Shown piece by piece: positions 16,832-25,745 of a stretch of 64,000 nt of DNA (positions are counted from its first letter, which is position 1; every line of letters starts with the position of its first letter). The stretch is from Kribbella italica (GTDB lineage: Bacteria; Actinomycetota; Actinomycetes; Propionibacteriales; Kribbellaceae). The translations under genes were made by a program, and so were the position numbers. The notes beneath the pieces were generated by a model. The model did not search any database and was not told the origin of the DNA. It worked only from the letters and a program-made list of their open reading frames with translations. The stretch lies in the NCBI RefSeq assembly GCF_014205135.1, contig NZ_JACHMY010000001.1, positions 6,696,001 through 6,760,000 on the forward strand, read 5' to 3'.

Positions 16832-18376
16832 ATGACCCCACCGATCAGCAGGCGCAACCTCCTCCTCGGCTCCACCGCCGCCGGCGTCCTCGCCTGGACC
16901 GGCGGTCCGGCCGGCCCGGCGTCCGCGGCCGGTCAGCCCTTCACGGCCGCGCTCGACTACGAGTCGCCCGCGGCGTTCGCGGCCGCCCAGTCGGCGTACC
17001 TGGCCGGCAACCCGACGAACAACGAGACCGGTCTGTACGCGTGGGGCGAGTCCTACTTCATGCTCGGCCTGCTCCGGATGTACGAGGCCTACCAGGACGA
17101 GCAGTACCTGCGCACCTTCGAGGAGCGCGCGGCCCTGCTGCTCCGGACGACGGACCACGCCCGCGGCGTCAAGGACTACCGCGGCCGCTCGGGCAAGGTC
17201 TGGCGGACCGCGCACAACTACACCGCTGGTCACGGCGTCCTCCCGGACGGCGCCGGCCAGCCCGCCGTCCAGCTGCGCTGGGCCGGAACGCGGAGCGCGG
17301 AGTCGACCGCCGAGGTGCTCAACGTCTCCGGCGACACCTTCGACCTGGTCCTGCGCAATCCCGCGACCACCACGGTCGTCACGCTGCGCGGCGTCTCGCT
17401 GGATCCCGGCGCGGCCACCTACGTCGTGCCCGCGGTGAACGCGGCGTACGGGCCGGCGGTCCGCTGGACGGCCGTCGACCTCAGGAAGTCACCCCGCCGC
17501 CGAAGCGCTCCGCGCGCGGCGACGATCGCCTTCGTCCCGCAGTACTACGTGTTCGCGGTGCACACCGGCATGATCGCCTACCCGCTCGCCAGGTACGCGC
17601 GGATGGTGCTGAAGACGCCGGGCCTGAACCGCGGACCGCGCCGTCGTACGGCGCTCGACCTGCTCGGTGCGGCGAAGGATGCGGTCGCCTTCCACGACTG
17701 CGAGTACGCGACGCGCCCGGGCGGAGCTGGCGACTACGTGTGGCCGAAGGGGGCCCCGATTCCCTTCGACGGCACGATCCAGCCGTACAACCAGAGTCAG
17801 GGTCCGGGGCTGGTCATGGTCGAGCTGTACCGGGCGACCGGCGAGCAGCGCTACCGCACCCGGGTGAGCGAGCTGCTCACCGCGTACCGCGCCGGGCTCA
17901 CTCTCGAGGCCGACAGTGCCTACGTCTGGCCCTACTGGCCGCCGTACGGCGAGCTGTACGCCGGCTACACCCGCGAGGCCGGCGTCTCGGAGTACACACC
18001 GTTCTACTCGGCGAGCCGGCAGATCGAGGACATCAGCCACGCGGCGATCAGCACGGAGTTCGTGCACGCCGCCTTCGAGGCGGGCATCGACAGCGGGCTC
18101 GCCCAGGACGTCGAGCGGTTCGCCGCGACGTTCCGGCAGAACGTGGTCCGGTCCGCCACCGAGGTCTGGTACCGCGTCAACGGCACCGCGGACGCCGTCC
18201 CGGGCAACGCGGTCCAGTGCGCCCGCTGGATGCCGTACGCCGAGCAGGACGCGATCGTCCACGAACAGAGCCTGCGCGTGTACGACGCCGTGCAGCTCGT
18301 TCCCGTCCAGGGGTCGCATGCCCTGGGGATCGCCTACCTCAACTGGGCGAAGCAGCAAGGCTGGAGGAATCAGTGA
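16832..18376 (+). CDS. Tat-exported alpha/alpha-toroid glycan-active protein
   Basis: 514 residues. Twin-arginine signal SRRNLLLG at residues 6-13 with a likely cleavage after an ALA-rich ASA near residue 31. The rest is rich in aromatic helices (WGESYFMLGLLRMYEAYQDE, VWPYWPPYGELYAGYTREAG, EYTPFYSASRQIED) like (alpha/alpha) toroid glycan lyases or glucuronyl C5-epimerases; the class cannot be fixed by eye. A beta-rich insert lies at about 150-230. It would act outside the membrane on the glycan whose fragments the importer takes up. Confidence 0.6.
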   Translation: MTPPISRRNLLLGSTAAGVLAWTGGPAGPASAAGQPFTAALDYESPAAFAAAQSAYLAGNPTNNETGLYAWGESYFMLGLLRMYEAYQDEQYLRTFEERAALLLRTTDHARGVKDYRGRSGKVWRTAHNYTAGHGVLPDGAGQPAVQLRWAGTRSAESTAEVLNVSGDTFDLVLRNPATTTVVTLRGVSLDPGAATYVVPAVNAAYGPAVRWTAVDLRKSPRRRSAPRAATIAFVPQYYVFAVHTGMIAYPLARYARMVLKTPGLNRGPRRRTALDLLGAAKDAVAFHDCEYATRPGGAGDYVWPKGAPIPFDGTIQPYNQSQGPGLVMVELYRATGEQRYRTRVSELLTAYRAGLTLEADSAYVWPYWPPYGELYAGYTREAGVSEYTPFYSASRQIEDISHAAISTEFVHAAFEAGIDSGLAQDVERFAATFRQNVVRSATEVWYRVNGTADAVPGNAVQCARWMPYAEQDAIVHEQSLRVYDAVQLVPVQGSHALGIAYLNWAKQQGWRNQ

Positions 18377-19215
18377 AACTGCTCCGAGTCCACAGCGACG
18401 ACGGTCTGCGGGACGCCGTGCTCACCGACGACGGCCGGGTGGTGACCCTGGCCGGCGAGGCCGGGGCCTTCGATCCCGGCCGGTTGCGGGAGCGCGCCGA
18501 GGCCGCGCTCGCCGACCCGGAGGCGGTGGTCGCGGCGTACGAGGACGTTCGCCTGGCCGCGCCGCTGCGGCCCGGCAAGATCGTTTGCGTCGGGCTGAAC
18601 TACGCCGACCATGCCGCCGAGGGCGGTCAGGAACCACCGGCGGAGCCGATCCTGTTCCTGAAGACGCCGGACACGGTGGTCGGGGCGCGCGACGACGTGG
18701 TGATCCCGCGCGGCAGTGAGAAGACGGACTGGGAGGTCGAGCTGGGCGTGGTGATCGGCGCCCGGGCCGCGTACCTGTCGAGCGAGGCCGAAGCGCTCGA
18801 AGTGGTCGCGGGCTACGTGCTGGTCAACGACGTCTCGGAACGGCACTTCCAACTGGAGCGCGGAGGCCAGTGGGACAAGGGAAAGAACGCGGCGACCTTC
18901 TGCCCGCTCGGTCCCTGGATCCGGACCGCCGACCAAGTGCCCGACCCGCAGGCGATCCGGCTCGGCCTCGACGTCAACGGGGACGTCCTGCAGGACGGCA
19001 CGACCGCCAACATGATCTTCGGTGTCGCGCACCTGGTGCACTACATCTCCCAGTTCATGACCCTCTACCCCGGGGACGTGATCAGCACCGGTACGCCGGC
19101 CGGTGTCGGTGCGGGCCAGAAACCACCGCGCTACCTCCGCGAGGGCGACGTCCTGCGCGTCTGGGCCGACGGCCTCGGCGAACAGCACTCCCGCTTGGTC
19201 GCCGCGGGGAGCTGA
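18373..19215 (+). CDS. Fumarylacetoacetate hydrolase (FAH) family protein
   Basis: 280 residues from GTG 18373 (GTGA overlap). FAH C-terminal domain: CVGLNYADHAAE, then the metal-binding Glu-Glu-Asp set in DWEVELGVVIG and VNDVSER, and STGTPAGVG. The family hydrolyses acylpyruvates, including 2,4-diketo-3-deoxy sugar acids of oxidative fuconate/rhamnonate pathways, a plausible role beside a sugar dehydrogenase. Substrate is inferred from context only. Last gene of the rightward operon. Confidence 0.88.
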   Translation: MKLLRVHSDDGLRDAVLTDDGRVVTLAGEAGAFDPGRLRERAEAALADPEAVVAAYEDVRLAAPLRPGKIVCVGLNYADHAAEGGQEPPAEPILFLKTPDTVVGARDDVVIPRGSEKTDWEVELGVVIGARAAYLSSEAEALEVVAGYVLVNDVSERHFQLERGGQWDKGKNAATFCPLGPWIRTADQVPDPQAIRLGLDVNGDVLQDGTTANMIFGVAHLVHYISQFMTLYPGDVISTGTPAGVGAGQKPPRYLREGDVLRVWADGLGEQHSRLVAAGS

Positions 19216-19219
19216 TGCC

Positions 19220-19252
19220 TGGCCGAGCCAGTACGCCGTACTGGCTCGGCCA
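19220..19252. terminator. 15-bp stem bidirectional terminator
   Basis: A perfect 15-bp stem (19220-19234 with 19238-19252) and a 3-base GCC loop, five bases after the FAH stop and five before the stop of the convergent YCII gene. There is no T-tract, as is common for GC-rich actinobacterial terminators. Confidence 0.8.
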
Positions 19253-19257
19253 ACGCG

Positions 19258-19632
19258 TCAGAACACGTGGAGCGGGCGCAGCTCGATGGTTTCGCCGGGG
19301 CCGGCGAAGACCTGGGCGACCTCGTCGGCGCGTTCCGGTGTGTCGACGTCGATGAGGAAGAACCCGGCCAGGTGCTCCTTCGACTCCGAGTACGGGCCGT
19401 CGGTGACGACCGGGCGGCCGGTGTAGCGGTAGAGCTTGGACAGGGCCGGGTCGCCGAGGGCCTCGCCGCCGAGCAGCTCGCCGTTGGCCTGGAGCTCGGC
19501 CAGCAGCTTGTCGAAGGCCGAGTTCAGCCGCTCGCGCTCGGCCTTCGGAAGCGCCTGGTGCTCGGGCACCGTGTCGCCGGTCGGGTGGCCCCACGGCTGC
19601 GGGCTGGAGTGAATCAGCAGGACGTACTTCAT
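19258..19632 (-). CDS. YCII-related (DGPF) domain protein
   Basis: 124 residues. MKYVLLIH start, then VTDGPYSESKEHLAGFFLID around residues 73-92, the DGPF/YCII signature, and a C-terminal E-L-R-P strand. The ferredoxin-like alpha/beta fold is often encoded beside ECF sigma factors, but none is nearby. Enzymatic role unknown. Confidence 0.88.
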   Translation of the reverse strand: MKYVLLIHSSPQPWGHPTGDTVPEHQALPKAERERLNSAFDKLLAELQANGELLGGEALGDPALSKLYRYTGRPVVTDGPYSESKEHLAGFFLIDVDTPERADEVAQVFAGPGETIELRPLHVF

Positions 19633-19711
19633 GGTCGGGATCCCAACGTCTCAGAGGCCGCCGATCGGCCCTCCGACGCTACATCGGCGCCAACGCCGGA
19701 CTCTCGACATT

Positions 19712-20317
19712 TCAGTTGTTCAGCAGATCCTCGAACGGCGTCGGGTTCGCGAACGGGTCGACCGCGGCCTTCGCGGGCTGGTGGGTGAGCAGGTCGACCA
19801 GCTCGGTCGCCGCCCGGTCCACCCGGGCGCGCAGCGCGGTCGCGTGTGGACCCCAGTCGGACGACGCGGCGTACACGCCGGTCGGTACGACGACCGCCTG
19901 CAGGTACGCGAACAGCGGCCGCAGCGCGAACTCCAGCACCAGCGAGTGCCGCTCAGTCCCGCCGGTCGCGCCGATCAGCACCGGCTTGCCGACCAGCGCC
20001 TTGTCGTCGAGCACGTCGAAGAACAGCTTGAACAGCCCGCTGTACGACGCGCTGAACGTCGGCGTGACCGCGATCAACGCGTCGGCCTTCACCACCGTCT
20101 CCAGCACCTCCCGCAGTGCCTCGGACGGGAAGCCGGTCAGCAGGTTGTTCGTCAGGTCGTGCGCGAGGTCACGCAGCTCGACGACCACCACGCGCCGCGG
20201 CACCCCGCGCTCGTCGAGGGTGTCCCCGACGGCGGCGGCGAGCTGGTCGGCGAGCAGCCGGGTCGACGAGGGGCTCGTCAGTCCGGCCGTCACCACCGCG
20301 ATCGTGCGTTCGGTCAT
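19712..20317 (-). CDS. NADPH-dependent FMN reductase (CE1759-type)
   Basis: 201 residues with a flavodoxin-like fold: IAVVTAGLTSPSSTRLLADQL at the N-terminus, VTPTFSASYSGLFKLFFD for FMN contacts, and GATGGTERHSL. It reduces FMN with NAD(P)H. It overlaps the stop of the LLM oxidoreductase by ATGA, matching the known actinobacterial pairing in which this reductase supplies reduced flavin to its neighbour. Confidence 0.88.
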   Translation of the reverse strand: MTERTIAVVTAGLTSPSSTRLLADQLAAAVGDTLDERGVPRRVVVVELRDLAHDLTNNLLTGFPSEALREVLETVVKADALIAVTPTFSASYSGLFKLFFDVLDDKALVGKPVLIGATGGTERHSLVLEFALRPLFAYLQAVVVPTGVYAASSDWGPHATALRARVDRAATELVDLLTHQPAKAAVDPFANPTPFEDLLNN

Positions 20318-21438
20318 CGTTCGGCTCCCTCGGCCACGGTCTCCAGCGACTCCAGCGCGTGCGCCCGCTCGGCCGCGGTCTTCAGCGACGCGTGCGTCGG
20401 CGCGTCCGGCACGTGCGCCGGCTTCAGCGCCGCGAACTCCTTGCGCAGGACCGGCACGACCTCCTCACCGAGGATGTCGAGCTGCTCGAGCACGGTCTTC
20501 AGCGGCAGCCCGGCGTGGTCCATCAGGAACAGCTGCCGCTGGTAGTCGCCGAACTGCTCGCGGAAGCCGAGCGTCCGCTCGATCACTTCCTGCGGGCTGC
20601 CGACGGTCAGCGGCGTCTCGCGGGTGAAGTCCTCCAGCGACGGCCCGTGCCCGTAGACCGGGGCGTTGTCGAAGTACGGCCGGAACTCGCGGACGGCGTC
20701 CTGCGAGTTCTTCCGCATGAAGATCTGGCCGCCGAGGCCGACGATCGCCTGGTCCGCGGCACCGTGCCCGTAGTGCTCGAAGCGGCGGCGGTACAGGTCG
20801 ATCATCTGCTTCGTGTGCGAGGCCGGCCAGAAGATGTTGTTGTGGAAGAAGCCGTCGCCGTAGTACGCCGCCTGCTCCGCGATCTCCGGCGAGCGGATCG
20901 AGCCGTGCCAGACGAACGGCGGTACGCCGTCCAGCGGCCGCGGCGTCGCGGTGAAGCCCTGCAGCGGGGTCCGGAAGTTGCCCTCCCAGTCGACCACGTC
21001 CTCGCGCCACAACCGGCGCAGCAGCGCGTAGTTCTCGACCGCGAGCTGGATGCCGTTGCGGATGTCCTGCCCGAACCACGGGTAGACCGGACCGGTGTTG
21101 CCACGGCCCATCATCAGGTCGACCCGGCCGTCGGCCAGGTGCTGCAGCATCGCGTAGTCCTCGGCGATCTTCACCGGGTCGTTGGTGGTGATCAGCGTCG
21201 TCGAGGTGGACAGGATCAGCGTCGAGGTCCGCGCCGCGACGTACCCGAGCATGGTCGTCGGCGACGACGCGACGAACGGCGGGTTGTGGTGCTCGCCGCT
21301 GGCGAACACGTCCAGGCCGACCTCCTCGGCCTTCAGCGCGATCGTCACCATCGCCTTGATCCGCTCGGCCTCGGAGACGGTCGTGCCGGTGACCGGATCC
21401 CGGGTCACGTCGCTGACACTGAAGATGCCGAACTGCAT
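20314..21438 (-). CDS. LLM-class flavin-dependent oxidoreductase (CE1758-type)
   Basis: 374 residues. Luciferase-like TIM barrel: MQFGIFSVSDV, FASGEHHNPPFV around residues 45-56, DLMMGRGNTGPVYPWFG and FVWHGSIRSPE. A two-component flavin monooxygenase fed by the FMN reductase downstream. The C-terminal 40 residues form a charged helix. A perfect inverted repeat sits 20 bases upstream of the start, suggesting repression by a MarR-like protein encoded elsewhere. Confidence 0.9.
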   Translation of the reverse strand: MQFGIFSVSDVTRDPVTGTTVSEAERIKAMVTIALKAEEVGLDVFASGEHHNPPFVASSPTTMLGYVAARTSTLILSTSTTLITTNDPVKIAEDYAMLQHLADGRVDLMMGRGNTGPVYPWFGQDIRNGIQLAVENYALLRRLWREDVVDWEGNFRTPLQGFTATPRPLDGVPPFVWHGSIRSPEIAEQAAYYGDGFFHNNIFWPASHTKQMIDLYRRRFEHYGHGAADQAIVGLGGQIFMRKNSQDAVREFRPYFDNAPVYGHGPSLEDFTRETPLTVGSPQEVIERTLGFREQFGDYQRQLFLMDHAGLPLKTVLEQLDILGEEVVPVLRKEFAALKPAHVPDAPTHASLKTAAERAHALESLETVAEGAER

Positions 21439-21458
21439 CTGCCCTCCTCAGGGATTGG

Positions 21459-21476
21459 TAGTTCACTATTAAACTA
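21459..21476. promoter_or_regulatory. Operator-like inverted repeat TAGTT-N8-AACTA
   Basis: TAGTT at 21459-21463 and AACTA at 21472-21476 flank an 8-base AT-rich centre. The site is immediately upstream of the LLM/FMN reductase operon, where the leftward promoter is expected. This shape is typical of MarR/TetR sites. Confidence 0.5.
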
Positions 21477-21584
21477 TCTCATCGCGGACAACGCCAGCCG
21501 GCGAGTCCACATTCCCCGGGCCGGGCGATCGGCGGACCGGTCGTTGGCTAGTCTCCTTGGCTCGGCCACGGGAGGGGAGTCGGA

Positions 21585-22715
21585 GTGAGTTCTGACGTCG
21601 AGATGTCCGCCTATCTGCACGAGTTCGAGCCGCGGGACTGGACCGTCGCGCAGCTCGGGTTGCGCGTCACCGCGAGCCAGGGGCGCCCGGAGTACGGGCT
21701 GCGGTACGACGTACCGCCCGCTCCGGCGCCGCTGCTCACGACCTGGCTGACCGCCGACGGTCAGCGGTTCCGGCGGGACGCGTTCGCCGGCGGGATGACG
21801 ATCAAGGATCTGGACTTCACCGAGACCTACGCGCTGGCGCTGCGGAACGTGCGGGACCAGTCGGTCGAGTTCGTTCCCCACCGGCAGTTCCCGGCCGGCT
21901 TCCAGGTGAAGGTCGCATCAGGCCAAGTGGCGTCGCTGCTGGCCGCGCCGGACGTGCTCGCCGAGGCCGACGTACCGGGGGAGCTGCTGGTGGTCGCGCC
22001 GACCGGCGACGACCTCGCGCTCGTCGGCTCGGAGGAGCCTCAGCTGGCCCTGGCGTACGGCTACGCGCTGATCGAGTCGGTGAAGGCGGGGCCCCGCGGA
22101 CTGTCGCCCATGATCTATCGCGTCGTGGACGGCAGCCGCCTCGAGCCCTGGATTCCCGAGGCCGGGTCGCCGCTGCGGCCGCTGTACGAGCGGGCGCGGC
22201 AGGTCGAGCTCGAGCGCCGGTACGGGCCGATGCTGCAGTACGAGAAGATCGGCCACTACACCCTGCAGGGCCAGGCCTTCGAGGACAGCCGGACCGAGGC
22301 CGCGCCGCCGCGCTGGGCGTACGACGCGGAGGCGAACCGGCTCGTCTCGTACTGCGTCTGGCAGCCGAGCCGGTACCCCGGGCTGATCCCGCCGGTGGAC
22401 TGGGTCGCCGTCAACGTCCGCACGTCGAGGTCGGCGCCACAGGCCTGGATCCCGGTCGCGAAACTGGCGGAGATCGCGGGCGTGGAGGTGGCCGAGACCA
22501 CCGAGTTCGGCTTGCCCCTGACGGTCGTGAACTGGCCGGGCGGCAGTGAGGGCGGTGCGGACCCCGAGGTTCTGCTCAAGCCGGTCAAGGCGGCCGGCGG
22601 CCGGACCGCGGCGCAGCTCCGCGTGCCCAAGGAGCCGGCGCACATCCTCGACTGGATGCCCGCCGGCAGCCGCTTCACCCGCGTCGACGAGTTCCCGGAG
22701 CTGCTGCTGCCCTAG
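21585..22715 (+). CDS. Uncharacterised soluble protein
   Basis: 376 residues from GTG 21585, with GGAGGGGAG upstream. No signal peptide or membrane segment. It looks like a globular alpha/beta protein with a repeated hydrophobic pattern and motifs such as PAHILDWMPAGSRF near the C-terminus. I do not recognise the family. Its last codons lie inside the terminator palindrome. Confidence 0.65.
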   Translation: MSSDVEMSAYLHEFEPRDWTVAQLGLRVTASQGRPEYGLRYDVPPAPAPLLTTWLTADGQRFRRDAFAGGMTIKDLDFTETYALALRNVRDQSVEFVPHRQFPAGFQVKVASGQVASLLAAPDVLAEADVPGELLVVAPTGDDLALVGSEEPQLALAYGYALIESVKAGPRGLSPMIYRVVDGSRLEPWIPEAGSPLRPLYERARQVELERRYGPMLQYEKIGHYTLQGQAFEDSRTEAAPPRWAYDAEANRLVSYCVWQPSRYPGLIPPVDWVAVNVRTSRSAPQAWIPVAKLAEIAGVEVAETTEFGLPLTVVNWPGGSEGGADPEVLLKPVKAAGGRTAAQLRVPKEPAHILDWMPAGSRFTRVDEFPELLLP

Positions 22716-22742
22716 GGGTACGCCGCGCGGCGTACCCCTAGG
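22711..22742. terminator. 32-bp perfect palindrome at convergent gene ends
   Basis: A perfect inverted repeat with no unpaired centre: CCTAGGGGTACGCCGC followed directly by its reverse complement. The TAG stop of the rightward gene lies inside the left arm, and the leftward TPR gene ends 8 bases beyond the right arm. Likely a bidirectional terminator; in RNA a minimal loop must open at the centre. Confidence 0.75.
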
Positions 22743-22750
22743 GGCGTGCT

Positions 22751-23095
22751 CTAAATGGTGTGCGTCGCGAGGTGGCTGTCGTCGCCGGTCAGGGCCGCCA
22801 CGATCCGGCGGTGCTTGACGGCCTCGTCCGCCCGGGACTGCCGCTCGAGCGTGCGTGCCATCATCAGGTGCGCGTAGTACTCGGTCGGCTCACGGGTGAT
22901 CACCTCGTGCAGGTGCTGCTCGGCCGGCTTCAGCAGAGCGGAGTGGTAGTAGGCACGCGCCAGCAGCAGCCGCGTGCCCACGTCGTCCGGTGTCTCCTCG
23001 ACGACCGGCTTCAGTGCCTTGATCGCCCCGCGGTAGTCCTTCTCCTCGAAGTACTGCCGGCCGAGGCCGTAGCTCAACGCACGCATGTCTTCCAC
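22751..23095 (-). CDS. Small tetratricopeptide-repeat protein
   Basis: 114 residues, almost entirely TPR: GRQYFEEKDYRGAIKALKPVVEETPDD is one unit, followed by two more (LARAYYHSALLKPAEQHLHEV and LMMARTLERQSRADEAV). A protein-protein interaction adaptor; partner unknown. It lies 70 bp before the aldo/keto reductase stop on the other side and may be independent. Confidence 0.85.
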   Translation of the reverse strand: MEDMRALSYGLGRQYFEEKDYRGAIKALKPVVEETPDDVGTRLLLARAYYHSALLKPAEQHLHEVITREPTEYYAHLMMARTLERQSRADEAVKHRRIVAALTGDDSHLATHTI

Positions 23096-23165
23096 TGGGG
23101 ACCTCCCATCGGGGCTGATGTTTCGACAGCTCCAACGCCAGGCCCGTACGGCGCTATTCCGCCGC

Positions 23166-24038
23166 TCAGCTCGCGTCGAGCGCGGCGACCTGCTCGGGGG
23201 TCAGCTCGAGGTCGACCGCGGCGTAGGAGTCGCGGATCGTCTCCGGGCGGCTCGACCCCGGGATCGGGATCACGTGCGGCGACTTGGCCAGCATCCAGGC
23301 CAGCGTCAGCTGCTGCGGGCTGACCTCGAGCTCCTGGGCGATCCGGTGGAAGGCCGGGTGCTTCTCGCCGAGGCCGGACGCCTTCGAGATCCCGCCGAGC
23401 GGCGACCAGGGCAGGAACGCGATCCCGAGCTCGTCGCACAGCTCCAGCTCCGGCTCGCTCGACCGGTACGCCGGGGAGAACTGGTTCTGCACCGACACGA
23501 GCCGGCCGCCGAGAATCTCCTGCGCCTGCTTGATCTGCTCCGGGTTCGCGTTGGAGATGCCGGCCTGCCGGATCTTGCCCGCGTCCAGCAGGTCGCGGAT
23601 CGCGCCGATCGAGTCGGCGTACGGCGTCTTCGGGTCCGGCCGGTGGAACTGGTACAGCCCGATCGCGTCGACCCCGAGCCGCTTCAGCGACGCCTCGGCC
23701 GCCTGCTTCAGGTACTCCGGGGAGCCGTTCAGCGTCCAGGAACCGTCGCCCGGCCGCAGGTGCCCGCCCTTCGTCGCGACCAGTACGTCCGACGTGTCAC
23801 CGCCGTACGACGCCAGCGCCTTCGCGATCAGCGACTCGTTGTGCCCGTCGTCGGTCGCGGTCAGGTGGTACGCGTCGGCGGTGTCGATCAGGGTGACCCC
23901 GGCGTCGAGCGCGGCGTGGATCGTCGCGACCGACCGGCTCTCGTCGTCCGGGCGTCCTTCGATCGACATCGGCATGCCGCCGAGCCCGATTGCGCTGACG
24001 TCGACGGTCCCGATCCGGCGTTTCGTGTGGGTAGCCAT
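23166..24038 (-). CDS. Aldo/keto reductase
   Basis: 290 residues from ATG 24038; the longer frame to 24119 adds an unlikely leader. (beta/alpha)8 NADPH reductase: GLGGMPMS, DTADAYH with catalytic Asp/Tyr near residues 51-55, VATKGGH with Lys, QNQFSPAYR, and the C-terminal IPGSSRPE that binds the NADPH phosphate. Substrate unknown; similar proteins are often annotated as oxidoreductases of the YajO/IolS type. Confidence 0.9.
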   Translation of the reverse strand: MATHTKRRIGTVDVSAIGLGGMPMSIEGRPDDESRSVATIHAALDAGVTLIDTADAYHLTATDDGHNESLIAKALASYGGDTSDVLVATKGGHLRPGDGSWTLNGSPEYLKQAAEASLKRLGVDAIGLYQFHRPDPKTPYADSIGAIRDLLDAGKIRQAGISNANPEQIKQAQEILGGRLVSVQNQFSPAYRSSEPELELCDELGIAFLPWSPLGGISKASGLGEKHPAFHRIAQELEVSPQQLTLAWMLAKSPHVIPIPGSSRPETIRDSYAAVDLELTPEQVAALDAS

Positions 24039-24128
24039 GCGTTCCAAGTTCCCCCACGGGCCGATCGAAATCCAACAGGAGTTCCTGCTGGCAGTGATGA
24101 CTGGTGGCTCTGAATTCATGTCAAGGGG

Positions 24129-24157
24129 TTACTTTCGGAACGATTTTTACGTAAGAA
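24129..24157 (+). promoter_or_regulatory. Possible promoter of phoD operon
   Basis: TTACTT (24129-24134) and TAAGAA (24152-24157), separated by 17 bp in an unusually AT-rich patch, precede the phosphatase ATG by 31 bases. A clear tandem PHO box was not found, so phosphate control cannot be claimed. Confidence 0.3.
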
Positions 24158-24188
24158 TGTGACGAAATTCGAGAACGGAGCCTCCTTC

Positions 24189-25745
24189 ATGGTCGACCGT
24201 CCATCGCCTGAACCCGCCGGCCTCGGCCGGCGGTCCTTCCTTCAACTCAGCGGGCTGAGCGCGGCCACCGTCGCGCTCGGTGTCACGGCGCCCGCGAGTG
24301 CCGACGCCACCCCGCGCCGCCCGGTCCCGTCCGGCGCGTTCGCGCTCGGGGTCGCGTCCGGCGACCCGGTCGCCGACGGGTTCGTGCTGTGGACCAAGCT
24401 CGCGCCCGAGCCGCTGGCGCTCGACGGGCACGGCGGGATGCCGCCGTACGACGTACCGGTGCGCTACGAGGTGGCCGAGGACGAGCGGTTCCGCAAGGTC
24501 GTCCGGACCGGTACGGCGATCGCGTCGCCCGAGCTGGGGCACGCGGTCCACCCGCAGGTGCGCGGGCTACGGCCGGGGCGGGAGTACTTCTACCGGTTCC
24601 GCGCCGGTCAGGAGATCAGCCCGGTCGGCCGCAGCAAGACGCTACCGACCGGCCCCGCGGCGAGCTTCTCCTTCGCGACCGCGTCCTGCCAGGCCTGGTA
24701 CCACGGCTACTTCCCGGCGTACCAGGATCTGGCCCGGCGCGCGCCGGACGCGGTGGTGTTCCTCGGCGACTACATCTACGAGTACGGAATCCTTGCTGGC
24801 GGCAACCTTTGGAAGCAGGGCGTCACAGTCGGGCCGGAGCACGGGGTCGAGATCGAGACGCTGGAGCAGTACCGGCTGCGGTACGCGCTGTTCAAGACCG
24901 ACCCCGACCTGCAGGCCGCGCACGCGGCCGCGCCGTGGCTGCACACCTGGGACGACCACGAGGTGCAGAACAACTACAGCGCCAACACCTCGTACTACGG
25001 CATCACGCCAGAGATGTTCCCGTACCGCCGCGCGGTCGCCTACCGCGCCTTCTACGAGAACCTCCCGCTCTCGCTGAACAGCCTGCCGCACGGGCCGGAC
25101 AGCCAGGTCTACCGCCGCTTCGACGTCGGCCGGCTCGCCCGGCTGAACCTGCTCGACACCCGGCAGTTCCGCGACCCGGTCCCGGTCGACGAGGCCGACC
25201 GGCTGTCGGAGACCCGCACGATCATGGGCCCGGCCCAGGAGAAGTGGCTGTACGACGGCCTGAAGCGTTCCCCCGCGACCTGGAACCTGGTCGCGAACGG
25301 CGTCGTCGTCACCGCCGTCACCGACGACCGGGTCGAGCAGTGGGACGGCTACCCGGCGAACCGCCGCCGGCTGATCTCCGCGTTCGAGAAGACCAGCAAC
25401 CCCGTCGTCCTGACCGGCGACATCCACCGCGCGGTCGCCTCGGAGCTGAAGGCCGACTTCGCCGACCCGTCGTCGCGGACGGTCGGGGTCGAGCTGGTCT
25501 GCTCGTCGATCGCCTCGGACGGCGACGGCGCGGAGACCGACAACTACGCGAAGGACTGGCTGCAGCACCCGTACGTGAAGTTCTACAACGCGCGCCGCGG
25601 CTACGTGCACGCGACGCTGACGCCGACCGAGTTGACGTCGGAGTTCGTCGCGGTGCCGTACGTCGAGGCCGACGCCAACGCCGCCGCCCGCACGGTCGCG
25701 CGGTTCCGCACCCCCGCCGGCTCGCCCCGACTGGAGGCCCTGTGA
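24189..25745 (+). CDS. phoD: Alkaline phosphatase D (PhoD-type), Tat-exported
   Basis: 518 residues from ATG 24189, with GGAG 8 bases upstream. Tat signal GRRSFLQLSG at residues 13-22. The PhoD N-terminal domain (GVASGDPVADGFVLWTKL) precedes the metallophosphatase core: GDYIYEYG, HTWDDHEVQNNY and GDIHRAVA hold the Fe/Ca-binding Asp, Asn and His residues. A secreted phosphodiesterase/monoesterase used in phosphate scavenging. The stop is coupled to the next gene by TGATG. Confidence 0.9.
   Translation: MVDRPSPEPAGLGRRSFLQLSGLSAATVALGVTAPASADATPRRPVPSGAFALGVASGDPVADGFVLWTKLAPEPLALDGHGGMPPYDVPVRYEVAEDERFRKVVRTGTAIASPELGHAVHPQVRGLRPGREYFYRFRAGQEISPVGRSKTLPTGPAASFSFATASCQAWYHGYFPAYQDLARRAPDAVVFLGDYIYEYGILAGGNLWKQGVTVGPEHGVEIETLEQYRLRYALFKTDPDLQAAHAAAPWLHTWDDHEVQNNYSANTSYYGITPEMFPYRRAVAYRAFYENLPLSLNSLPHGPDSQVYRRFDVGRLARLNLLDTRQFRDPVPVDEADRLSETRTIMGPAQEKWLYDGLKRSPATWNLVANGVVVTAVTDDRVEQWDGYPANRRRLISAFEKTSNPVVLTGDIHRAVASELKADFADPSSRTVGVELVCSSIASDGDGAETDNYAKDWLQHPYVKFYNARRGYVHATLTPTELTSEFVAVPYVEADANAAARTVARFRTPAGSPRLEAL

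Noticed and set aside
24100..24160. A PHO box before phoD.
   Set aside because: Only a single loosely similar half-site is visible and not the expected tandem repeats.
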